DNA of 5,576 bases from Fimbriiglobus sp. GTDB taxonomy: Bacteria; Planctomycetota; Planctomycetia; Gemmatales; Gemmataceae. Shown here piece by piece: positions 1 to 5,551 of the stretch (within the stretch, counting starts at the first letter, position 1; every line of letters starts with the position of its first letter). The notes under the pieces were generated by a model. That model did no database searches and was not told the origin of the DNA. It saw only the letters and a list, made by a program, of their open reading frames with translations. The DNA lies in contig JANXTD010000203.1 of assembly GCA_025352585.1 (NCBI GenBank), positions 1-5,576 of the forward strand, written 5' to 3'. A program made the translations under genes and the position numbers.

Positions 1-115
1 GACGCGGAGAAAACCAAATACCAGTGTTGCTTCGCCTCAGGAAGTTACACCGACATGGCCTGTGAGTTTTTTTAAACTCGAATTTGGTATTCTCCGCGTC
101 TCTGCGTCTCCGCGG
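1..115. repeat. Imperfect inverted repeat with 8-bp tandem units, probably an interspersed intergenic element cut by the window edge
   Basis: Positions 1-25 and 76-100 are reverse complements at 22 of 25 positions, with the outermost 10 bp (GACGCGGAGA / TCTCCGCGTC) perfect, around a 50-nt centre. Beyond the right arm the pattern continues as three 8-bp units at 92-99, 100-107 and 108-115 (CTCCGCGT, CTCTGCGT, CTCCGCGG). A nested hairpin at 64-79 (GAGTTT, loop TTTT, AAACTC) partly competes with the right arm. The left arm starts at base 1, so the element probably extends upstream. Strings of GCGTCTCTGCG type recur between genes in many environmental bacteria; that is recollection, not a search. 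No transposase or target duplication is visible. It could instead be a structured leader or the terminator of an upstream gene, although no T-tract follows the long stem. Confidence 0.65.
50..78 (+). promoter_or_regulatory. Weak candidate promoter for the DUF116-polyprenyl synthetase operon
   Basis: CCGACA at 50-55 (4 of 6 matches to TTGACA) and TAAACT at 73-78 (4 of 6 to TATAAT) are separated by 17 bp in the most AT-rich part of the leader. Transcription would start near 85 and leave a leader of roughly 90 nt containing the right repeat arm. An alternative is the extended -10-like TGGTATTCT at 85-93, which lacks a good -35 partner. The elements fall inside a repeat, so the match may be accidental. 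Confidence 0.2.
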
Positions 116-165
116 CAAAACTCTTCTCTTGGTTCTCGCACAGTGAGCGTGATTTTTCGGCCCTT

Positions 166-169
166 GGAG
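166..169 (+). promoter_or_regulatory. Ribosome binding site deciding the start of the DUF116 fusion gene
   Basis: GGAG lies 8 nt before the ATG at 178. An in-frame TTG at 175 would have only 5 nt spacing, and the later in-frame ATG at 211 has no purine-rich sequence before it, so 178 is preferred. Confidence 0.6.
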
Positions 170-177
170 TTTCCTTG

Positions 178-1893
178 ATGTTGTTGCCGCTGCTCACGCT
201 CCCGCGGGCGATGCCCGTCGCCTCGAAGCGCCCGACCCAGTCCGGCGTGCCGCCGACCCGCGAGGACCGCGAGCGCGTCCGCACTTTAGCTGCGCGCTAC
301 GTCGCCGCGGTGAAGCCGGTCATCCCAATCTCGCTCGAAGAACTGCGGACCCACGCCGAGCGACTGACGGCCGCCGAGGGGCTGAGCGAGGCGTTCCAGA
401 ATTACGTCGGCGTCGTCATCAACAGCGAGGCCAACCGCGAGGCGCTCGCCGGGGTGCCGTTCGAGCGACGGCTGCTGCTGCTGCCCAAATGTTTGCGGGT
501 TGAGGATCGCTGCCCCGCGCCGTTTGACGAATTCGGCTTGCTGTGTAAGCAGTGCGGACTGTGTACGATTCAAGACTTGCAGGCCGAGGCCGAGAAACTG
601 GGGTACGCGGTGCTGGTGGCCGAGGGGTCGGCGCTGGTCATGGCGATCATCCAGACGGGCAAGATCGACGCGATCATCGGCGTGAGTTGCCTGTCGGTGC
701 TCGAGAAGGCGTTCCCGTACATGGAGGCGGCCGCGATCCCCGGCGTCGCCATCCCGCTGCTGCAAGACGACTGCAAGGACACGTCCATCGATGTCGAGTG
801 GGTCTGGGACTTCATCCACTTGAGCAGCGACGACCGCACCTTCCGCCTCGACCTCGACGGCGTCCGGGCCGAAGTGGATACCTGGTTTACGCCGGCGGCG
901 TTGCGGGAGATTTTGGCCGACGGCGACACGCCGAGTGAGCGCATCGCCCGCGAGTGGCTGGCCCGCGCCGGCAAGCGCTGGCGGCCGTTCCTCGTGGCGT
1001 GCGTCTGGAAGGCGCTGCAAGACGACCCGACGACGCCGTTCCCCGACGACCTGAAGAAGCTCGCTGTTGCCGTCGAGTGCTTCCACAAGGCGTCGCTGGT
1101 CCACGACGACATCGAGGACTCCGACGACCTACGCTACGGCGAGAAGACCCTGCACGCCCAGCACGGCATCCCCGTCGCGCTCAACGTCGGCGACCTGCTC
1201 TTGGGCGACGGCTACCGGCTCATCGCCGAGACCGACGCCCCGTCCAGTGTGCGGGCGGAAATGTTGCGCATCGCCGCCGAGGGCCACCGCACGCTGTGCC
1301 TGGGTCAAGGCAACGAGTTGACGTGGGCCAACGAGCCGACGCCGCTGACCCCGCTGGAGGTCGTCGGCATCCACCGGCAGAAGACCTCCCCCGCCTTCGA
1401 GGTCGCCCTGCGGATCGGTGCCGCGTTCGGCGGGGCCGACGCCGACTTGCACGCGACGCTGACCGCTTACAGCGAGGCGTTGGGCATCGCCTACCAGATC
1501 CGCGACGACATCGACGACCTCACCAACCCGGACGGCGACGACCTGACCCTGACCCGCCCGGCCTTCCCGCTCGCCGCCGCCTACGAGCGGGCCAAGGGCG
1601 AGGACCGCGAGGCGCTCGAACGCGCCTGGCGTCGCGCCGCCGACGCCCCGGACGCCGCCACGCTGCGCGAAATCATCGACCGCCTCGGGGCCGGCGAGCG
1701 GGCCGAGCAGATGCTCGACAGCTACAAGGAGCAGGCCGTCCGCGTGCTGCTCGACGTGCAGAACCCGAGCCTGAAAGGGCTACTCAGGCGGGTCGTGGGC
1801 AAGATCTTCAGCGTCGAGATTCGGAGTTGGTGCCGTGAGTTTGAGACTCGAAATGCTGCAAGTCGCCCGGCTAGCCCCGAAGCTGTTGGGTGA
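178..1893 (+). CDS. DUF116 domain fused to trans-polyprenyl diphosphate synthase
   Basis: A 571-residue, apparently cytoplasmic protein with two domains. Residues about 95-215 match DUF116: cysteines at 105, 112, 123, 126 and 129 (the last three CxxCxxC), then C171 and C199 in a CKDTSID context. The cysteines suggest an iron-sulfur or metal site, which is inference. Residues about 235-520 form a class I isoprenyl diphosphate synthase that condenses isopentenyl diphosphate onto an allylic diphosphate. The visible motifs are GKRWRP (265-270), first Asp-rich motif DDIED (310-314), KTS (402-404), YQ (439-440) and second Asp-rich motif DDIDD (443-447), so all magnesium-binding aspartates are present. 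The two-residue spacing in the first motif and Ala-Ser at its -5 and -4 positions resemble geranylgeranyl or longer-chain synthases more than bacterial FPP synthase; chain length is not proven. Ordinary synthases are about 300-350 residues, so the N-terminal half is extra. The ATG at 178 has a GGAG 8 nt upstream. The 3' end overlaps the next gene by 59 nt, so the two are probably co-transcribed and translationally coupled. Confidence 0.92.
   Translation: MLLPLLTLPRAMPVASKRPTQSGVPPTREDRERVRTLAARYVAAVKPVIPISLEELRTHAERLTAAEGLSEAFQNYVGVVINSEANREALAGVPFERRLLLLPKCLRVEDRCPAPFDEFGLLCKQCGLCTIQDLQAEAEKLGYAVLVAEGSALVMAIIQTGKIDAIIGVSCLSVLEKAFPYMEAAAIPGVAIPLLQDDCKDTSIDVEWVWDFIHLSSDDRTFRLDLDGVRAEVDTWFTPAALREILADGDTPSERIAREWLARAGKRWRPFLVACVWKALQDDPTTPFPDDLKKLAVAVECFHKASLVHDDIEDSDDLRYGEKTLHAQHGIPVALNVGDLLLGDGYRLIAETDAPSSVRAEMLRIAAEGHRTLCLGQGNELTWANEPTPLTPLEVVGIHRQKTSPAFEVALRIGAAFGGADADLHATLTAYSEALGIAYQIRDDIDDLTNPDGDDLTLTRPAFPLAAAYERAKGEDREALERAWRRAADAPDAATLREIIDRLGAGERAEQMLDSYKEQAVRVLLDVQNPSLKGLLRRVVGKIFSVEIRSWCREFETRNAASRPASPEAVG
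1823..1826 (+). promoter_or_regulatory. Ribosome binding site inside the upstream gene, deciding a GTG start
   Basis: GGAG lies 8 nt before the GTG at 1835, the same spacing as for the first gene and nadD. The alternative in-frame ATG at 1853 has only a weak GAG upstream. The site lies within the coding sequence of the DUF116 fusion, so ribosomes finishing that gene pass directly over it. Confidence 0.55.
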
Positions 1894-2719
1894 CTCGGCC
1901 GACCTCGTCCGCGGTTTCTTACTGAGTCAACAGCACCCCGGCGGCGGCTTCACCGACCGCGCCGGCGACCCCGACCTCTACTACACCGTCTTCGGCCTCG
2001 AAGGCCTGCTTGCCCTTCGCGCCGACTTGCCGGTGACCGCCACCGCCGCGTACCTCACCGCTTTCGGCGACGGCCGCGACCTCGACTTCGTTCACCTCGC
2101 CTGCCTCGCCCGCAGTTGGGCCGCGCTCCCCAAACAACTGCGTTCCAGTGTCCCCGCCGACGCGATCCTCGGCCACGTCGAAACGTACCGCAGTGGCGAC
2201 GGCGGCTATGCCGTCACCGCCGGGCAGGCCGACGGCACCCTCTACGGCTGTTTCCTGGCACTCGGTACCTACCAAGACCTCGGTCGCAGTCTCCCCGACC
2301 CCGCCGGGATGCTGACGTGTGCCACGCGCCTGCGGGCGGCCGACGGCGGCTACGCCAACCAGCTCGACGTGCCGCAAGGCTTGACGCCCAGCACGGCCGC
2401 CGCCGTCACACTCTTCCGCACGCTCGACGGCCCGGCGCACCCGGAACTCGCCGCCTGGCTGTTCGCCCGCTGTCGCCCCGAGGGCGGCTTCTTCGCCACG
2501 CCGATGGCCCCGCTGCCCGACTTGCTCTCGACGGCGACCGCACTGCACGCGCTCAGTGGCCTGCACGCCGACCTCGACGCCATCCGCGAGCCGTGCCTCG
2601 ACTTTCTCGACACGCTGTGGACGGCGAAGGGCGCGTTCCACGGCCACTGGGCCGACGACGCGATCGACTGCGAGTACACGTACTACGGCCTGCTGGCGCT
2701 GGGCCATTTGGGGGTGTGA
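1835..2719 (+). CDS. Prenyltransferase-beta / squalene-cyclase repeat protein (alpha-alpha barrel)
   Basis: A 294-residue protein without signal peptide or membrane segment. It contains repeats of the GG(F/Y)...L type found in protein prenyltransferase beta subunits and triterpene cyclases: GGGF at 36-39, a degenerate copy near 76-98, DGGY at 122-125, DGGY at 170-173, EGGF at 216-219 and GAF at 266-268. Six repeats and about 300 residues fit a complete barrel like Rab geranylgeranyltransferase beta. By remembered alignment, repeat 1 (SQQHPGGGF, then GDPDLYYT) closely resembles that enzyme's first repeat. Of its three zinc ligands only the Asp is retained (D229); the Cys position is L231 and the His position is Y281. 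The cyclase DxDD acid motif is also absent. The fold is therefore well supported but the reaction is unknown: atypical prenyl transfer, terpenoid cyclisation, or non-catalytic prenyl-chain binding. The GTG start has a GGAG 8 nt upstream; an ATG at 1853 would lose six residues. Overlap with the polyprenyl synthase gene implies that the two products work together. Confidence 0.88.
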   Translation: MSLRLEMLQVARLAPKLLGDSADLVRGFLLSQQHPGGGFTDRAGDPDLYYTVFGLEGLLALRADLPVTATAAYLTAFGDGRDLDFVHLACLARSWAALPKQLRSSVPADAILGHVETYRSGDGGYAVTAGQADGTLYGCFLALGTYQDLGRSLPDPAGMLTCATRLRAADGGYANQLDVPQGLTPSTAAAVTLFRTLDGPAHPELAAWLFARCRPEGGFFATPMAPLPDLLSTATALHALSGLHADLDAIREPCLDFLDTLWTAKGAFHGHWADDAIDCEYTYYGLLALGHLGV

Positions 2720-2734
2720 CAGCCGGCCCGCCCC

Positions 2735-4720
2735 TTACTTGCGGTCTTGCAAGCCCAGCGCGTGGCCGGCGAGGCCGTAGGGGCGGAAGGTGCCGCGGCC
2801 CCACGGCTCGAAGCCGTCCGGTCGCTTCTCGCCGGAGGCGGCGTTATTGCGCGCGATCCAGAGGCGGCCCCAGGCCGTACCGCTGCGGGCGTCCTTCGAG
2901 TCGGCCGGCAGTTCGAGCAGCGTGTCGGGGGCCGGCTTGGGGACGCCGGTGGTGAACTGGCCGCGTAAGCCCTCGGCCCGCGCCCAGGCGCGGGCGTCGT
3001 CGCGGGCGGTGGCCTTGGCGAACTGCTCGACGCGCTCCGGCTGGTTCGCGCGGCCGGCCTGGAACGCCAGCCGCACGAAGAGCGCGTCGGGCACCTCGCC
3101 GGCCTCGCGCTTGCGGCCGTCGGCGGCGTAGATTTCGCCGGCCGCGCTCACCGCCGGGCCAGGCTCCGGCGACAGCTCCGCGACGAGCGCGAGCAGCTTC
3201 AGGCGGCCGTCGGTGCGGCCGGGGCGCTTGGCCAGTTCGATCGCCTCGCCCGGCCGGTTCTGCAACACCATCAGCATGCCGTAGACGGCCCGCGGCGTCT
3301 CGTCGATGGGGCCGGTGCCGGGCACGTACGGCGGCTGCTTGAGCGCCGCGGGGACCGGCTCGAGCGTCTGCGCCACGGCGAGGAGCGGCGCGGGCGGGGC
3401 GCGGCCGGCGGTGAACGTCGGCAGGAGCGCGGCGACCGACGCCCCCACTCGCGCGGGGTCGGGGCTGGCCTTGGCCGCCTCGTAAATCGCCAGGGCCGTC
3501 GCCTCGGGGTGCTCGGCGTCGTTGAAGAGCGTCGGCACGAGCCGCTCCATCAGGTCGGGTTGCTGGGCCTTCGCCAGCTCGCGGGTCAGCCGGCGGACCG
3601 CCCCGGAGCGGGCCTTCAGGGCGACGGGGCGCTCGCGGTTGAGCATGGCCGTGAAGGTCTGCTTCAACTCGCCCTGCACGTCGTGCGACTTCTCGCTGAT
3701 GCGGGCCTGGCTCGCCCCGACCGCCTGCGGCACGTAGCGCAGCCGCTGCCCGGCGTCGGCCTGCTCCTGGGTGCCGCCGAGGGCCAGCTGCGCCGCCGCG
3801 AGTTCCACGAACAGGGCGTCGCGGCCGAAGGAACTCGGCTGGGCCTCGAGCTCCTGGCGGGCGCGGCCGAAGTGCGTCAGCGCCTCGGCGAGTTGCTTCG
3901 GCGTCTTGTCCTCCCGGCGGGCCGCGTACTCGCCCGCCGCGAGGTAGACCCCCGCGCGGAACAGCGGCGACTCGCCCTTCGGCAGCGGCGAGTCGTCGGT
4001 CGGCAAGTCCGCCAGCGCGCGACTCATCGTCTCGAGTTCCTTGCTGTCCGTGCGCGACCGCAGCAAGGCGGCGACCGCGACCGCCCCGAACACGAACGCG
4101 GCGAGGGGGATGCCGAAGGCGGCGAGCTTCTGCCACAGCGGCCGCGGCTCCAGTTCGGCGCGGCCCAGCCCGGCGGCCCGCAGCGACTCGCCGGTGACGT
4201 AGCCGGCGTCGGTGGACGACGTGACCCCCTCGAGCTTCTCGATCTTGCGGCCGGCCGGCATGCCGTCGGTGCGCCAGTCGGTCTTGCCGCCCTTAGCCGC
4301 GGGCACCGGCACGCGCTGCCGACTGCGGCACTCGGGGCAGAGCACGTTCTTGCCCTGCTTCTCCCACGGCTCCGACCACTGGTGGTCGCAGTTCGAGCAC
4401 TTCACGCCGACCACGCGGGTCTCGGCGACGACCTCGTCGGGGTCGTCGTTCAGCGCGGTGAGCGCCGCGGTCTCCACGTCGATGGCCGGCGGGGGCGGCG
4501 CGGCGACGCGGGCCGGGGCCTTCGCCGCCGGCTTGGCGGGCGACTTGCCGGCCGTCGCCTTGAGCGCGGCCAGCGTCGGGGCGGTGCCGGTGCCGGGCTT
4601 CACGGGGACGGCGAAGACGGTGCGGCACTCGGCGTTGGCGCACGTCACCTTCTTCCCGGCGAGTTCGTCCTTGAGCCGGTACGCCTTCTTGCAAGCCGGG
4701 CACTGCATCTCGATGGCCAT
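2735..4720 (-). CDS. Single-pass membrane protein with two N-terminal zinc ribbons (MJ0042-like) and a helical C-terminal domain
   Basis: A 661-residue protein of unknown function. The first zinc ribbon has cysteines 7, 10, 27 and 32, close to the MJ0042-type N-terminal finger. A low-complexity Ala/Lys/Pro linker spans 41-80. The second ribbon has cysteines 108, 111, 128 and 131. One hydrophobic segment at about 199-220 is followed by arginines and should anchor the protein, with the ribbons probably cytoplasmic. Residues 221-661 are Ala/Leu/Glu-rich and helical, with TPR-like stretches (about 250-320, 400-435 and 475-570), ending in a Trp/Gly/Arg-rich tail (617-650) that looks like a distinct conserved element. 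No catalytic motif is evident. The zinc ribbons could bind nucleic acid or protein, and the helical part could be a scaffold; both are inference. The ATG at 4720 puts the first CxxC at residues 7-10, typical of the family, but no Shine-Dalgarno precedes it. It converges on the repeat-protein gene with a 15-bp gap and has its own promoter behind nadD. Confidence 0.85.
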   Translation of the reverse strand: MAIEMQCPACKKAYRLKDELAGKKVTCANAECRTVFAVPVKPGTGTAPTLAALKATAGKSPAKPAAKAPARVAAPPPPAIDVETAALTALNDDPDEVVAETRVVGVKCSNCDHQWSEPWEKQGKNVLCPECRSRQRVPVPAAKGGKTDWRTDGMPAGRKIEKLEGVTSSTDAGYVTGESLRAAGLGRAELEPRPLWQKLAAFGIPLAAFVFGAVAVAALLRSRTDSKELETMSRALADLPTDDSPLPKGESPLFRAGVYLAAGEYAARREDKTPKQLAEALTHFGRARQELEAQPSSFGRDALFVELAAAQLALGGTQEQADAGQRLRYVPQAVGASQARISEKSHDVQGELKQTFTAMLNRERPVALKARSGAVRRLTRELAKAQQPDLMERLVPTLFNDAEHPEATALAIYEAAKASPDPARVGASVAALLPTFTAGRAPPAPLLAVAQTLEPVPAALKQPPYVPGTGPIDETPRAVYGMLMVLQNRPGEAIELAKRPGRTDGRLKLLALVAELSPEPGPAVSAAGEIYAADGRKREAGEVPDALFVRLAFQAGRANQPERVEQFAKATARDDARAWARAEGLRGQFTTGVPKPAPDTLLELPADSKDARSGTAWGRLWIARNNAASGEKRPDGFEPWGRGTFRPYGLAGHALGLQDRK

Positions 4721-4726
4721 GCGGGC

Positions 4727-4738
4727 AACTCGCGAGTT
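4727..4738. repeat. Perfect 12-bp palindrome in the leader of the zinc-ribbon gene
   Basis: AACTCGCGAGTT is fully self-complementary and ends 6 nt before the start codon at 4720, where a Shine-Dalgarno sequence would normally lie. Given the predicted start of transcription near 4756, it sits about 18-30 nt into the transcript. It could be an operator for a dimeric regulator or a small RNA hairpin over the ribosome site; neither is demonstrated. Confidence 0.5.
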
Positions 4739-4762
4739 CTGAGGGAGAGAGGTGTCCGCACT

Positions 4763-4791
4763 ATTATGAAGCCGCGCCCCCCCGCCGGCAA
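4763..4791 (-). promoter_or_regulatory. Sigma70-type promoter for the zinc-ribbon membrane protein gene
   Basis: On the minus strand, TTGCCG (4791-4786, 4 of 6 to TTGACA) is followed after exactly 17 bp by CATAAT (4768-4763, 5 of 6 to TATAAT). The -10 lies in the only AT-rich patch of this 82-bp gap. Transcription would begin near 4756 and give a leader of about 36 nt. This makes the gene independent of nadD, whose stop codon lies only 12 bp upstream of the -35. The spacer contains a run of seven G on this strand (4783-4777). Confidence 0.55.
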
Positions 4792-4802
4792 TCGCCGCGC
4801 GG

Positions 4803-5417
4803 CTATTCGGCCCGCGCCGCGTACAGCCCCCGCTCGCGGACGAACTCCTCGACGGCTCGCGGCAACAGGTAGCGGACGCTCTTGCCCTCGCCGATCCGCC
4901 GCCGCAAGTCCCGGCTGGCGACCTCCATCAACGGGCAGGCGACGACCCGCAACCGCACCGCGCCGGCCTCGACCCCCAGGCTCGCCGCGAGGGCCTCGGC
5001 GGTGACGAGTTCGACCCCCGGCCGCGGCACGACGCTGAGTTCGGCAAGCTCCAGCAGTTCGCGCGGCTCGTACCACGTCGGCAGGTCGTGCAGCGAGTCC
5101 GCCCCGATGATCAGGCTGAACTCGTCGGCCGGGTGCCGCAGCGCGAGTTCGCGCAGGGTGTTGACGGAGTAGCTCGGCGGCGGCAGTTCTTTCTCGATCG
5201 CGTCGAGGGCGAACGCCGGCTGCCCGGTGGTGGCGAGGGTGACCATGTCGCAGCGCGTCTCGAAGCGCGTGAGTTGGCGGTCGGCCTTGTGCGGCGGCTT
5301 GTAGCTCGGCAAGAAGCGCACGAGGTCCAGCCCGGCGTCGTCGCGGACGCGCTCGGCGAGGATGAGGTGCCCGACGTGGACGGGGTCGAACGCCCCGCCG
5401 AAAATCCCGACGCGCAT
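4803..5417 (-). CDS. nadD: Nicotinate-nucleotide adenylyltransferase (NaMN adenylyltransferase)
   Basis: A 204-residue cytosolic enzyme that joins ATP and nicotinate mononucleotide to give deamido-NAD and pyrophosphate, the penultimate step of NAD synthesis. It has the nucleotidyltransferase signature GGAFDPVHVGH (residues 7-17, with both histidines, H14 and H17), the LPSYKPPHK loop (36-44), PSYSVNTL (81-88), IIGADSL (103-109), LPTWYEP (112-118), and the C-terminal ATP-binding region EVASRDLRRRI (165-175) followed by SVRYLLPRAVEEFV. The usual ISSTxxR is changed to VASRDLR, retaining the central Ser and final Arg. Length is normal for the family. The ATG at 5417 places the nucleotide-binding motif at the expected position and has GGAG 8 nt upstream. 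The common bacterial neighbours (obgE, proA, rsfS) do not follow it here; the next gene has its own promoter, so nadD is probably the end of its transcript. Confidence 0.96.
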   Translation of the reverse strand: MRVGIFGGAFDPVHVGHLILAERVRDDAGLDLVRFLPSYKPPHKADRQLTRFETRCDMVTLATTGQPAFALDAIEKELPPPSYSVNTLRELALRHPADEFSLIIGADSLHDLPTWYEPRELLELAELSVVPRPGVELVTAEALAASLGVEAGAVRLRVVACPLMEVASRDLRRRIGEGKSVRYLLPRAVEEFVRERGLYAARAE

Positions 5418-5425
5418 CGCGGAGG

Positions 5426-5429
5426 CTCC
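5426..5429 (-). promoter_or_regulatory. Ribosome binding site of nadD
   Basis: GGAG on the minus strand lies 8 nt before the ATG at 5417. It is one arm of a short inverted repeat (GGAG, one base, CTCC, 5421-5429), too small to assign a regulatory role. Confidence 0.55.
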
Positions 5430-5522
5430 GAGGTGGCGGAAGTGGTGCGGCAGCCACGGCTACCCTAGCGGACCCGCCACGCAGAGGGCAGGCCTCAAGT
5501 GGGTGCCGGGTGACGAATTCGA

Positions 5523-5551
5523 TTGCTCCCAGACCGAGACGGCGCTAGTCT
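5523..5551 (+). promoter_or_regulatory. Weak rightward promoter candidate for a gene beyond the window
   Basis: TTGCTC and TAGTCT are separated by 17 bp, each matching about three of six consensus positions. The spacing and the shared CGCTAGnnT context with the possible nadD -10 are the main support. The predicted transcript would start near 5558, leaving no room in the window for the gene itself. Confidence 0.22.

Noticed and set aside
1..75. Possible tail of an upstream gene, open in frame 1 to the TAA at 73
   Set aside because: Only 24 codons, no recognisable sequence, and its first third coincides with the arm of the inverted repeat, so a non-coding element is the better explanation.
64..79. 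GAGTTT/AAACTC hairpin as a rho-independent terminator
   Set aside because: The stem is AT-rich and weak, the T residues are in the loop rather than after the stem, and no T-tract follows.
954..1838. 294-codon open frame on the plus strand inside the polyprenyl synthase gene
   Set aside because: It overlaps the catalytic domain in another frame and its product is Arg/Pro/Gly-rich with no domain signature.
1919..2707. 262-codon open frame antisense to the barrel-protein gene
   Set aside because: It mirrors the real gene, has an Arg/Val/Gly/Glu-biased composition and shows no motif.
1835..2719. Naming the barrel protein squalene-hopene cyclase or protein prenyltransferase
   Set aside because: It is less than half the length of squalene-hopene cyclases, lacks the DxDD motif, and lacks two of the three zinc ligands of protein prenyltransferases.
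3509..5005. 498-codon open frame on the plus strand opposite the zinc-ribbon gene and part of nadD
   Set aside because: Its translation is Arg/Gly/Leu/Ala-rich low complexity, it lies antisense to two well-supported genes, and such shadow frames are expected in GC-rich DNA.
4645..5457. 270-codon minus-strand frame overlapping nadD
   Set aside because: Arg/Ala-rich shadow; the nadD frame carries all the family motifs.
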